A stretch of DNA of 64,000 nucleotides from Polytrichum commune (Eukaryota; Streptophyta; Polytrichopsida; Polytrichales; Polytrichaceae), in NCBI GenBank assembly GCA_950295325.1, contig OX485806.1, positions 41,976,001-42,040,000 of the forward strand. Direction: 5' to 3'. Positions 52,596 to 63,921 of the stretch are shown piece after piece. The first letter of the stretch is position 1; each line of letters starts with the position of its first letter. Under the pieces are notes generated by a model that had not been told where the DNA came from, did not search any database, and saw nothing but the letters and a program-made list of their open reading frames with translations. Both the position numbers and the translations under genes were made by a program.

Positions 52596-54343
52596 CATTG
52601 GATGTTACTCCATCCAGCTTGCCGGTCGTCCTCGTGGTTGGATTTTTGTCCGAAGGTTATGTCAGTGATGTTGTCGTTCCAAATAGCTACTTCAGGGCCT
52701 TTGTGATGATTGAGATTCCCTTTGCGGTAAGTTATTGGCGACGAGTGGTGTTAATTTTAAGTTCCAAAAGATCGCCCATGTCTTTGTCTTTGGTGATGCT
52801 CCATTTGAGGCGTTCGGAGTTGTAGATGAGGCCATTGCCAAGGATGTCATCCCTAGATTTTTTTGGTGATGAGGATGATGAATGCGAAGTCCTTTTCCAC
52901 CTTTGACTTGGTGAGTGATAGGATTTCCATCTCTCGCCCATCATAGTAAGATTCTCGCATGAGGGTCGTAAATATGTCCATGGCCGTGTTGTTGTGGAGG
53001 GTTTTGTTTTTGCGATGAAGCCTCATATTTTTGGCCTTTGTAATGAGTTTGACGTCTTTCTCCACCTTACCAATGACTCGTTCTTTGTCCCCCATTGTAT
53101 TGACAAAGGCACATTCTCCTAGGAAGAAGGCCAATCCATCTTTCTTTGGGAGTTGGAGATAGATTTTGATGAAGTCGGCCCAATTTCTTATAACAGTGTT
53201 GATGCCTATATCTATACCCTAGTGGTATGTTCATGAGTCTTAGCCTCTCCATACATGCAGCTTTAACCTCTCTATGGCTAAGTTTTTTGTAACCCCCATC
53301 GACTCTTATGGTGACGTGGAATCCTCAGTGAAGCCCGTGTCGTGAGATCTTCTTATACATGGGGATTTGTATGAAGTGTGAATGTTGGTTGGGTACCATG
53401 TCCGATCGCTCGGAGGGGTAGAGGATTTGTTTGGTTCTTGGGAATGCTCGCCGAATCATTCGGAATTCTTGGATGTCGTTGGTAGGCGTTCCAAGGGCGA
53501 TGAACTCCTCATCAACGCAATTCATCTTCAATTCCTTCTTGCCTCTTTCTGCGGAAAGTGCTTCTTGCATTTGGAATCCTAACCACATTTGGCCAATCAT
53601 GTCAATACTTAGGGTGGCTACCCGTTTTGATCTTGTGTGCATTGGTGGCAATATGGTCTTACTTGGTATTGTGGGTGTGGACGTTGCAGTGTAGTCGTCG
53701 GCTTTTTGTTTTTTCGTGGTTTTCCTCTCCGAGGCATCTTCAAGCCGTGGGTTGCAATATTATAACATTTGTGGTGTGCTCTCAGCAATGTGTACAGATT
53801 TGTGAGGTGTCACTTGGGCAACTTGGATGGATTTTCATTCGGATGACATTTGTAGGGAGCTTCAACCTCACTCCGGTGACACGTTCTCTAATTAGGTGTC
53901 CATGTCAAGGTCCTCCTCGGCGGCTAATTTATGAGAGCAAATTGGTTGATGTGATGGCTGTTAATTGTGGGAGGTTGGCAGCTAGGCTTGGACTTCTTGT
54001 TGGAATTCCACGCATTGGTTGATTAGTTTGTGTGGCGGTTGATGGTTGGTTTGTTCCATGATGGTTGAGGGTCAGGTCCAGGAGTCTAGACAACTCTTGC
54101 TGAGATAAAACGCCATTAGGGGTTGGCCAGTTGCGTCTTAGCTAGTGTTGTGTTTTGGTTACTTGATTGATGGTTTTTTGCTAATGTTTTGGTCAGGTCT
54201 TTGTTGTGGTTTTTGTCTTGTATGCTTGAGGGGTTGTGCGTCTTCTCCCTGGCCCTTCTCCTGGTTGTGTGTTTTCGGGTCTGATATATGTCAGCCTCTC
54301 TGTTAGGTGTTGCTAGCGGTGGGGGGAGTGTCTGAGGTGGTTA
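52596..54343 (-). pseudogene. LINE ORF1-like relic, proximal part
   Basis: Minus-strand frames in order: MPPMHTRSKRVATLSIDMIG and ERGKKELKMNCVDEEFIALG, PTNDIQEFRMIRRAFPRTKQ (53,651-53,325), then a broken stretch, MAFFLGECAFVNTMGDKERV and KVEKDVKLITKAKNMRLHRK (53,134-52,990), AMDIFTTLMRESYYDGREME, and KSRDDILGNGLIYNSERLKW. Several frameshifts separate them. The order and basic character fit an RNA-binding protein of a LINE whose RT lies further along the same strand, but I recognise no named domain. It could also be an unrelated gene invaded by LTRs. Confidence 0.45.
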
Positions 54344-55274
54344 TGTCGCGCTCCTCTTCATGAGGAGTGCCCGAAACACCATGGGCACAAAGGGGACCCC
54401 GGAGTGACACCCGGGACTAGTGGCGTCGTTGGTGAGAGGGCCCAAGTGATCCTATTGTGGGTGAGGGCCCCGGGCGTTGGGAACGCCTCCTACCCACGGA
54501 GATTAGGAGTCACGAGGGTAATGCCATGAGCTATGCATAGTTTATAGCGTGAGAATTCTAGACTGCTCAAGAATACCTCAATCGGAGGTGTGAGCTAAGA
54601 GATATGGCAATTTGAGTGGGGCGCTGACCTGGGACAGCGCCCTGGTACAACAGTGGCCTAGGAGTGATTCCCGGGACTGCCAAGGTTTGAACAGGTATAA
54701 CTTACTCAATACTTGCCTGAATGGGGCAAGTGAGGAGTCCATTGGGATTTACGTGAAACGTAGATGATGATGGAATGGATGAATGTGAGCATAAGAGATG
54801 GTACAAGGAAGTTATGGTGGTCTGAAGTTGTTGGGGGTTTCTAGCCCCAACTCTTGGTAGAGAGACAAAAGGTTTCTTGACGGTGGTGTAGGGGCCTTAC
54901 CAAAAGTCCTAGAGGCTTATATGGGTGAGGTGGTGTGGCCTCACCCACCCGAGGCCGAACGGCACGGCCTCCATGGGTTGTGGCCCAATGTAAGGACATA
55001 GTTGCCTAGTATGGTTCGGGTTGTTGTAGTGTTGCTCTGGCAATGCGATGATCAACATAAGATTGGACTTCTGTGGATTGAAGTCCACATTTCATAATTC
55101 ATTACCGATTAAGGGGTGAGTACCGAAAGCAAATAGGAGGGTTGGTTCCCCTCCTATGAACTATATGGTCTGGGGTAGGAAGAGCTAACCATTATCATGG
55201 CGGAATGCAAAGTGACCCTCACTAGAAATGAAAATGGTTAAGATAGTTAAGGGAAGTTAGCAAGGGTTGCGCCA
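54344..55274 (+). mobile_element. family A solo LTR, GGTTA/GGTTC flanks
   Basis: 931 bp from TGTCGCGCTCCTCTTCATG to AGGGTTGCGCCA (final CA kept, GACA changed to GCCA). Left flank is GGTTA and right flank GGTTC, a target duplication with one later change. It lacks about 40 bp around 'ggttctaggcccagcagc'. Confidence 0.88.
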
Positions 55275-55560
55275 GGTTCGGCTCGACATGATTTCTTTGG
55301 AGGTTTCATCTCTTTTTGGTGGTTTGTATAGGCCAACTTGATAGATAAATTCGGAGTCCAGTATGAGATGTTCGGAGTGATGGTGTGAGGGTTCTGTGTA
55401 TACCTTGTAATTTTAGGGTGATTCATTGTTGTTGTTGGGGTGGGCACTTGTTCCTTTGTTTTTGACTTGCGATGTGTTGTGTGGAGGTATGGTGTGCTGC
55501 TCGAGTGATGTGTTTTGAGTTATGTGAGCAACACCTGTTAGGTTCTTCTGCCTTGGGGGG
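55275..55560 (-). pseudogene. further LINE-associated sequence
   Basis: A short minus-strand frame, PTPTTTMNHPKITRYTQNPH, then SYWTPNLSIKLAYTNHQKEM. Its Thr/Pro/His-rich style matches the minus-strand stretch at 49,600-49,853 and it continues the sequence left of the solo LTR. It is probably the 5' side of the same relic. Assignment is by context only. Confidence 0.3.
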
Positions 55561-58063
55561 TTGCTACGTCAATGGACAAACCTAACTTCTACATCGACTT
55601 TGTTGTGTCTATCTATTATAATCCAATGTCAGCTTTGTAATTGTACAAATAGAAGAGATTAACTAGTGATGTCAACGCACAAAATTGTAAGCAAGCAGGT
55701 TGATGGAGCGACAGGTAGACAAAAACCTTAATTGTCAAGGAATTGAAAATTAATGTTGAGCAAGGTAGGGTGGTAACAACATTATATATAATCAAACACT
55801 AAATATCTTATCTAGTGTAGTTACTTTCAACACTTAGAGTGAATTATGGTAGTTTCTAGTACAAAACTAAGGCCAAGTGGCATTAAAGGTTCTAATGTAG
55901 GCTAAATTACATTTAAACAAATGTACATAGCTATAAAGCAATGGGAAAAGTTGGTGAGGTCAAAATGGTAGTTGTACGTTTTCAAAAAACCTCCTAATAC
56001 CAGCATTGGAAACCTTTTCAATACTTTGATTAATTTTTCTTTCATTCACCCTTGCTTTGCAAGCTCTTCCCTTCTTGTTGAGGATATAACTTATTGCGGG
56101 TACTCAAACGGGTACCCCACTAGTATTGCTACTTAATTTTATGTAAGTATTACACTCATATTCCATACCATTGCACACACCTGGTAGTGATAGTTTGTAA
56201 AATATTTGAAAATAAAGTAGGTGGCATGTGTGACATGAAAAGGGCTTACGATTTACATGGGTTGATAAATTGTGCCAATTCAATGGATCATTTTGTCAAC
56301 CATAGAGTATGGGAGAATGGATTGTGATTTGAGAGTGGTAGAAGTGCTCCTGAATGACAACTTTCATAACTTTCTAAGCATAGCCACGGTGAAGACACGA
56401 GGTCCACTTTATATAGGAGTATGCTTGAAAAGTACTATCACACAGTTACAAAGAAACTATCACACAGTCATAATCTATCTCTATATAAATCTGCTGGTGT
56501 CATATTGGACAACCATTTATCCAAATTCCATGTTCCCGCCATGTTCCCTGGACAAATATTATCTAGCAACCTGATCACTTCATATTGTGCAGAGCCAACC
56601 ATCTCGGAAGTTAGCATTTCATCTCCAGAACCAAGAGTGCCAACAATAAATGTGACACGTATCTTTGGTTGCTCAACATCAATATGTACGGAAGATAAAA
56701 GTCTGAAACATTTAAATGAATCCAGAAGGAAACTTTTCCACAATCTTTTTATCCTTCAAAACAGATCAATCAAACAGCTGCTGCAAAGAGAACTGCAAAC
56801 TCCAAGGAAACTCGCCCATATTACAACCTTACTGAACCCCAAAGTATTCATACCCTTAGGAAGACAAGGAATTGTGAAGGTAAGGGTTCAGTCTCAAGCT
56901 CTGTAAAAATTACAAAAACGCCACATCGGTGAGAAGACATCTATGCAACATCTCAAGATGAATGCTTGCTTCCAATACTGATTTCCCTATCAAAAGTAAA
57001 GATTCAGCTCTTCAAGATGTTGCCAATGCAACTCCCCAATGTTCTCAGCAACTCACGATTTCTGCAAGGATAATAGAAGTGGCTGGAGATGCAGACATGG
57101 GTGGGAAACTCCAGCAACTTCTATCTACTTTGCATCTTTAAACTTTTCTATGTGCAACATGAGCATATTAGCATGGCCAACTTTAGCACAATATATGTAC
57201 CAATTCTTCAAAAGACCCTAAGAGCTTTAAAAAAATTCCAAAGGTCCATTGCCCAAACTCTTCAGCCCTCGAACGTATGAAAATCAAACAGATAAGATAT
57301 TATTAGGCATAGCACCTTCCAGGTAGATGGTATTCCCAAAACTATCTTCCGCATGCAAGTGAATCTTGATATAAGAGCAAACAGGTAGTTTATCATAAAA
57401 TCTAGCATGATCGAGAACCTTCCATGAATTTCCTTGGCTTCATGTTTATAAGTATCCTATCAACCAGTGACCAACAAGGAAAACTAGGAATGGATAACCA
57501 TGATTGTCGACCAGTAAGAACACCATTGTTACTTTCTCGCGGAGCGCAGCTAAATACACAACAAGACACCTCCTCATGAATGACTGATCATAACAATCAA
57601 ATACCAAAGGGGTTGCTCTGGACACGGACCTAATGCAAGCAAAGATTTTGATAACACCTAGGCTCTAGAGAGCTTAATGTCCACTTCACATCCTTGCATC
57701 CTTTATCCAGAGTACTACACTTTCAATATTCAATAGAACTCAATTAAGTATTTTGCTAGCTTCTCTACGTACCAATTTTCCTTATCCGGATACTATAAAG
57801 ACAACTATCAGAGGTAGCATTACACATACCACGTAAGGTTTTATTGCAAACACCAGTGACTACCAGAGAACCTATCTTCGAGTGCGAGCGAGCAGACGCA
57901 ACAATATGCAAGGTTCAAAATGCCATTTCCACATGCAGCCTTCCAAAGTCGCTGTTCAAGAATAAACAAGTTGCAAGCCTGCAATGCTCGCCAGCTGAAA
58001 CGCTAATTTGCATGCCCTCCCTTCTCTTAAATAGATAAGAACGTCTTTCCAAGAGGCACCAAC
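55561..58063. other. non-coding stretch downstream of the HSBP ORF
   Basis: No convincing gene. Small frames around 56,270-56,906 on either strand lack conserved features. The sequence is unlike the LTR families left of it and carries no repeat that I could find. It may hold the 3' untranslated region or intron and last exon of the HSBP gene on the minus strand. Confidence 0.35.
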
Positions 58064-58360
58064 TTACTTTCCCGAGCCTCCTCGAAGCTCTTGATAAGAG
58101 TTTGCGGGCGATGTCGGAATAGCATCCGGGTGCCCCGTCTCCTTAACTAACTCGCCGATGCTCCGCTCCAGGTCATCTATACGCGACCCCATTTCATCGA
58201 TTTTCAGGATGATAGAGTCCGACATGGTCTGGAACCGACATTGCATTTGCTGCAGTAGGTTCTGCACGAAGGCAGTCAGGTCGGCAGTTTTCTGCGTCGT
58301 GGCTTCTGCACCCTCTTGTCCCTGCTGCGGCGCCTGCCCATGCCTGCTTGTGTCCATCAT
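58064..58360 (-). CDS. HSBP: heat shock factor-binding protein (HSBP) homologue
   Basis: 98 codons, ATG at 58,360 (a second ATG follows at once) to TAA at 58,064. After a Gln/Gly-rich lead (HGQAPQQGQEGAEATTQK), the core reads TADLTAFVQNLLQQMQCRFQ, then TMSDSIILKIDEMGSRIDDL and ERSIGELVKETG. This is the diagnostic heptad-repeat helix of HSBP, a small coiled-coil trimer that binds the oligomerisation domain of heat shock factors and dampens the heat response. The length is usual for plant HSBPs. No intron interrupts the core. The stop codon overlaps a perfect donor-like string (AAAGTAAGTTGG), so a C-terminal exon cannot be excluded. The ORF is intact and GC-richer than its surroundings. It could be the functional gene or a retrocopy. 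Confidence 0.9.
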   Translation of the reverse strand: MMDTSRHGQAPQQGQEGAEATTQKTADLTAFVQNLLQQMQCRFQTMSDSIILKIDEMGSRIDDLERSIGELVKETGHPDAIPTSPANSYQELRGGSGK

Positions 58361-59634
58361 GCAAAAGAGGATGTCTTCGGTTGAACGATGTCGCTGTGTG
58401 TGGAATCTGGAAGCCTTGCTTGCTGTAGATCACCCCTATTGCGAAACCCCTTTTCAATAAACAGACCCCAACATAATTATTTTGAGCACAGATTCTTCAG
58501 ACCGTCAAAGCGAAAACACTCTACTTAAGGATAACCTGCACAACTAACTTCTAAGCGCCCTGCACTACAGAAACCTCCAATACTATGTGTATGCACTACA
58601 ATCGAAGCCTGCGCAGATAATTCAAAAACACAGCCTTCAGACTCCCGGGATTGTCGACTTCGTAATCGGAGTCCAACACTATGACCTCAGCTTCAACCTC
58701 AATTTCAATCACAGGATCAGCTGCCACCATTAAAAATGACTACGAATGTTTCCACAGGCGACAGAGGGACCAAAGAATTGTATCCTCGGGAAACGGAAGG
58801 TAATGACTATTCCGCTTAGCTAATTCCACTACATATTAATCCAAACACCAGTGAACTCAAGTATAATATTAGAAATATTCCGTCATGTGCGAAGTTTACT
58901 ACGCCATCCATTGCATCTCCTCTCACTCTCACACCTATGCACTTTGCATCCAACGATCACGACAAAGCACACATCCACAGCTACTTACACAGAAAGGATG
59001 CTCTTTTACAGAAACAGTGACCTAATCAATGCGTTGTGCTTCGTGTAGGCGAAGCAGGCCGCCGAAGCACATGCGACTCCGTAAACGACGCGTGGACGAC
59101 GCCGAAACGTCTGAAACTTCCCAGCGAAGCGCTCCGCTTCGCATACAGCTACCGAAGAAGCTCTTCAACCCCACCACGGAACGGACGCCGAGCCTTAGGA
59201 CTACATGCTATATCTATTTAGGACAGGTTTACACGTCGGACCATGGAAGAGGGTCCTTTTCAAGTTTTCAATGGTCCGACTTCTTTAAAAATCAGTTTTG
59301 AAAGCCTTGGCTCCTCATGTACTAGCCACACCAAGACGGCGGCTGGCCCAGCCAGCCTGTCCCATACGGTGGGCCTTGGAAAACTAGGCGGCCAACCAAG
59401 TCGGGCCTGGACCTCGGCTAGCTAGCTACATACCAACTCCCCCTCCTCCCCCCGCACCCATCTCGGTAGTGTGATAGTTGCCCCAACATCTAGCGACGGC
59501 GTTGGCTGGGCGGGTTTTTTTTGACATTTTTTACAGTTTTTATATAATAAAATATTACATAAATAAATATACATCTTAGATGTATATTAGATGAAGATAG
59601 ATATTAGAGTCATGTTACATAGATATAAGGTTTA
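58361..59634. other. upstream region of HSBP, GC-rich near 59,040-59,510
   Basis: No further gene is supported. The stretch 59,040-59,510 is markedly GC-rich and CpG-rich for this window, ending in 'ccaactccccctcctcccc'. This is the sort of sequence expected around the transcription start of the minus-strand HSBP gene. No TATA box or certain heat shock element was identified. Confidence 0.35.
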
Positions 59635-60152
59635 GGGCATCTGTAGTGGATCTAGGTAAAGCTCACTGCAAACCAAAACCTATCTTTTGACTGACCTAAA
59701 ATTAGAAACTGAAATTACCATCATTAGAAGCACACCTAAATAAACGTGAGATATTTCTCAAGAAAAAAGAATTGTAAAAATTTGACGAAGGTGAAATCCC
59801 TCATTGAAAACACCACATTTTCAAAATTTAGAGGGAGTGCACCAAATCTTGCTTAAAAATGGAAAGATCCTCCCACACTCCCTCTAAATGTCAAAAATTT
59901 GGAGGGAGTGTGGGAGGATCTTTCCATTTTTAAGCAAGATTTGGTGCACTCCCTCTAAATTTTGAAAATGTGGTGTTTTCAATGAGGGATTTCACCTACG
60001 TCAAATTTTTACAATTCTTTTTTTCTTGAGAAATATCTCACGTTTATTTAGGTGTGCTTCTAATGATGGTAATTTCAGTTTCTAATTTTAGGTCAGTCAA
60101 AAGATAGGTTTTGGTTTGCAGTGAGTTTTACCTAGATCCACTACAGATGCCC
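59635..60152. mobile_element. 518-bp hairpin MITE, TTA duplication (PIF/Harbinger type)
   Basis: The element starts GGGCATCTGTAGTGGATC and ends GATCCACTACAGATGCCC, flanked by TTA at 59,632-59,634 and 60,153-60,155. The two arms, about 255 bp each, are almost fully complementary from end to centre (the turn is near 59,893-59,897, between 'ctccctctaaatgtc' and 'aatttggagggagtg'). Three-bp TTA duplications are characteristic of PIF/Harbinger transposons. Transcripts would fold into one long double-stranded RNA. Confidence 0.93.
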
Positions 60153-60359
60153 TTAGGGTATAAAGATATTGAGAGTAAGTGTTCATCACTTTATATAAAA
60201 AAACAATATCTTATTGAGCCAAAAAACAAGGTGCAATCCGACCATGCTCATGCATGTTATTAATATACACCAAAAATGCTAAACTAATGTCACATTAATA
60301 TGGATTATCTCTTCTAAATGATTCCATCATTAATTTAAACTCTTCGAACCCTCTTAGCC

Positions 60360-61190
60360 ATCCTATCCTTAGCCTCGATTAGTGTTTGGTTCATCCTCTA
60401 CCTTCATTCATGTTTGTACAAGAAAATTCATTTTAATGATTTTCAGACTTAATTGTATCTTAGCTTTTAATTTGGCATCCTCTTTTGCTCCATACAATAA
60501 ACCAAAGTTTGTGAGTACGTCTACCATATACTGGGATGCATTATCAATCTCTTTTTTTCTCCAATTCGTTGACCACTCACATGTTCGTCTTGTGTAGCAA
60601 TCATGGTTGGAGGATCATTTGTCGCAGCAAGTATCGGTTCTTCTTACTATTCCAACTCTTCATCGAATCATTCTGTAGAGTTCAAATTGACAATTATTGA
60701 CGTATAAATGGACTTGGCACATTGAATTGGTCCCCATTATCCACGCCTCTCGGTATCCTTGTAGTTTAAGGTGCATTTACCCATATATTGTCACAAAATT
60801 CATAAAAGTACCAAACCTAAGATGTACCTGCGTATGTTGCTCTCCTTCTATTTTTTTTCTCTATGATAGTGATTTTTTAAGTGAATCAATTTTTCATTTC
60901 ACTTGTTACGTTGAATACATGAATGTGAAGCCACTTAGCACTTATCTGCTCCATTATATCCTTCCACATTCTATGAGTGAAATTTAGGAAATTCCTGTCG
61001 ACCATGTATAGTTCTTCGTACTTCTCTAGCAAAACTATTATTATATTGTGTGGCCATTGAGCAAACGCCGAAGCAGAAGGGAGGTTGGAGCCTCCACCAT
61101 TTTTTCCTCCTCCACATCTGCCACCGTGGCCTGGACTCCTCTCTTCTATATTTTCCATGGTTGTGTACAAATAACAATACAAGAACAACG
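60360..61190 (-). pseudogene. PIF/Harbinger ORF1, MYB/SANT-like DNA-binding protein (broken)
   Basis: On the minus strand, MENIEERSPGHGGRCGGGKN is followed by LLEKYEELYMVDRNFLNFTH, RMWKDIMEQISAKW, then, in shifted frames, KWKIDSLKKSL, a region near 60,770 (LRFGTFMNFV), and a basic C-terminal helix (about 60,480-60,380, KLKAKIQLSLKIIKMN). A MYB-like trihelix (R-x-W-K-D-I) followed by a KxKxDxLKK turn is the signature of the DNA-binding partner encoded by PIF/Harbinger elements. This partner brings the transposase to the ends. It is divergent from the transposase at 61,440. Confidence 0.6.
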
Positions 61191-61439
61191 TATAGTCAAT
61201 GAATTATGCAATAAAACTAAGAAGGCAAAAAAAAAATTTCACACAATGTTAAATACTATAGGGCGAGAAAAATACATGACTAGGTGTAAACCGAATGTGG
61301 ACCAAGAGGAATGACCATGGACCAAACAATGAAGGTGCTGAATTTTTTTAATATACGCACAAAAATGGCAATTTCAAAAAAAATAATATTGACCATTATT
61401 TTGGCTTCAATAGTTTTCTCTTGGCCTCATTTCTCATTT

Positions 61440-62428
61440 TTACGTTGAATTCCAGCAAGCATGGTGGCAATAAAAGAGAAGATTATACATGTTTTTGTAC
61501 ATGCTTGTGAAACATGTTGTGAACATTCAAGCATTGATTTTGCAAGGAGAGTTGGAGAAGCTTGTAATTTTGAATTTGGTTTATAAAAACATGGGGCATA
61601 GAGAGAGAAACATATGCACTTAAGAACAAATGTCCAAAGTTGTGGATTAGTTGTTGTTGGGATCATGGACAAAAAGAGAATTTAGAAAAAAAATCAAATG
61701 AAATATAATACTTTCATATTTTTATATGAGAGGTTGGGCCCGTATTTGAAGAAAGAGGATGTTCAATTTAGAGGTATTGTATCAGTGCAACACTATGTGG
61801 CGATGGACTCCAAAATATAGGAGATTTGTATGAAGTATATAAGAGCACATTGTCAAAAATAGTGAGGGAATCTTTTAGGGTTGTTAGGAAGCATTTACAA
61901 CATGTTTTTGGACAAACTCCGAATGAATCACAGTTTAGGCTTTTAGCAATAAAGTTTGAACAACTACATGGTATATCGTATGTTATAAGGACAATAGATG
62001 GTTCGTATATTCTTTTTTTAGCTTTGGTAATTGGTGGAGAGAATCATCTCACTCAAGAAGTGAGATGATTATTGGAGTGGAGGGAATTATTGGACCAATT
62101 GTATATTTTAAAATTATGAATTTGAATGGACAAGACATCTACACGATTGGGTTGTTTTCCAGGTGACGAGAATCAGACGGGCATGTATAAAAACAAAATT
62201 CCAACATTATAAACTCATAGAAGACGCCGCATATCTAGTGTGGCCTTGAAGAATATGCCAGATATTATAGCAACATGCAGAGTCTTGCATAATTTATGCA
62301 TTGTAAATAATGAAGAGATTGAAGAGGATTGGATTATAAAAGTAGAAAATAAACTAGCCAAAAGAATTAGTGAAGGAGAATTACAAGAATGCAATGAACT
62401 ACATGGAGAAAAAAGGAGAATTGCTTAA
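61440..62428 (+). pseudogene. PIF/Harbinger transposase (DDE_Tnp_4 type), internally deleted
   Basis: In order: VGPYLKK-type start (61,730: RLGPYLKKEDVQFRGIVSVQ), STLSKIVRESFRVVRKHLQH and VFGQTPNESQFRLLAIKFEQ, LHGISYVIRTIDGSYI with the first catalytic Asp, then after a stop TRIRRACIKTKF and EDAAYLVWP with the second Asp. The third (Glu) region is deleted: the sequence jumps to ALKNMPDIIATCRVLHNLCI and VENKLAKRISEGELQECNEL. It would cut and join transposon ends; here it is dead. Together with the divergent MYB-like ORF it forms the usual two-gene Harbinger layout. It lies 1.3 kb from a TTA-flanked MITE. Confidence 0.85.
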
Positions 62429-63424
62429 GTGAAAAGAAAAATTATGGCCAGGGAAGTTGTTCAGATTGTAGATAAAATAAATGATACAAAGATAGATTTA
62501 TTCTTATTAAAAATAAATAAAAATAAAAATGACATTCTAAAATAACCTCGGGGGGTTCACTGGCAAAAATCGTAGAACAACGTGCGATAAAAAATAGGGT
62601 CCAATATATTCATCGTAGATAAATTTTGCAAAAAATGTACATGTAAAATAAGGGATTTTAAAATAATGAAACATGTTTACATGTAAAATACCATCACATA
62701 TAATATTTTCAGGATTTTTACATGTAAAATACCATCACCTTATAATATTTTCTGCAAGGTAAATAACCCCCCCCCCCCCCGCCAATAAATAGGTCCCAAA
62801 CGCACATGTATGCAAAATATAAGAGGGAGTGAACCCCCGAGAAAATAACTCACAGTGATGCACAACTTACTTGTAAAAAATTTATGGTAGTACAAAATAT
62901 GAAATAAATTTGATATACTAAATATTTATACTGAGATTGATACTGAGACTGATATAATAGAGAAATAATTAGAATTTATGTAAGAAAACGGTAGAATTTA
63001 TGTCCATGTTCTTCAAGAAATTAATAGATTCTTAGAATGATGCAAAAAAACTTTGGAATTGTTGATAACATGTTCTAAAAAAATTTAATTTGCTCTTCAA
63101 TTTTTTTCTCTCATCTTGTGATGCCATTATTGTTGGCATAAAAATGATTTTTTTTACATGATATAGGCATTAATGAAATCACAACTTTTGGAAATGATTT
63201 AGTCAAACTAATTAAAATATGTTTATGCACACATGCTCTTTTACCATGCCATTCATTTATTTCTTGAAACCATTTACATTCTTATTTTAAATCTGATTCA
63301 GAAATTTCATTTGTTTTTTTGTTGAAATGTAAATAAGGTGTAAACCAATAATTATAGTGTAAATTAATAACTATAATATAAATTTAAAACTAAATAATGT
63401 ACATTAAATAAACAAGGTTAAATG
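62429..63424. other. AT-rich non-coding stretch
   Basis: No gene. A run of 14 C is at 62,767-62,780 and 'ttttacatgtaaaatacc(a)tcac' is repeated at 62,684 and 62,715. Nothing else is recognised. Confidence 0.4.
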
Positions 63425-63640
63425 AAATAGATGGCTAGTGGTGTTTTAAAAGTAACTAATGTGGGTTCAAACCTTACACGTACGCAAGTCGGAATAGGTA
63501 GGATATAAATCCCGAAGCTCCCGCGGAAGCGGACAACCTCATTTTGGGAAAAGGGTGGCATAGGTGCTATACAACTAAGCAAGGCCTTCTACAACCTCAT
63601 TATACGACCCATATATGCCCTCATACATCCGCATTTAACC
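63425..63640 (+). other. possible tRNA-derived SINE
   Basis: ATGGCTAGTGGT (63,431-63,442) resembles a polymerase III A box and GGGTTCAAACC (63,463-63,473) matches the B box, about 30 bp apart. A GC-rich body ('cgaagctcccgcggaagcgg') follows, which is unusual for this AT-rich stretch. No cloverleaf could be closed, so it is not a functional tRNA. A 3' tail and target duplication were not settled. Confidence 0.3.
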
Positions 63641-63883
63641 TTATTTAATATTATTTTTGTATCAAAAATTTACTAATGTTAACAATGTCTACCTTGTTTT
63701 TTTTGCCATATTAACAAATTCTTCATCCATCTTGCTTTAAATAGAAATGAAGGGATGCACCTTAAAGTCCCTCCACTTTGTCCTTATCTTCTTTATTTAT
63801 TTATTTATTGGATTTGCCAACCTTAATACAATTACCCTTCTTCAATTTTTCTTTTAAAATTTGCATTTTCTTTCTCAAAAATA

Positions 63884-63884
63884 A

Positions 63885-63921
<37 letters not shown>
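63884..63921 (+). repeat. (GTT)n microsatellite
   Basis: Twelve uninterrupted GTT units, followed by a looser run of GTT, ATT and related triplets to about 63,957. Confidence 0.95.

Noticed and set aside
56468-56906. Overlapping frames on both strands left of HSBP
   Set aside because: Neither shows a domain, start context or splice sites; probably untranslated or intergenic DNA.
61427-61672. 81-codon minus-strand frame
   Set aside because: Opposite the start of the Harbinger transposase; no features of its own.
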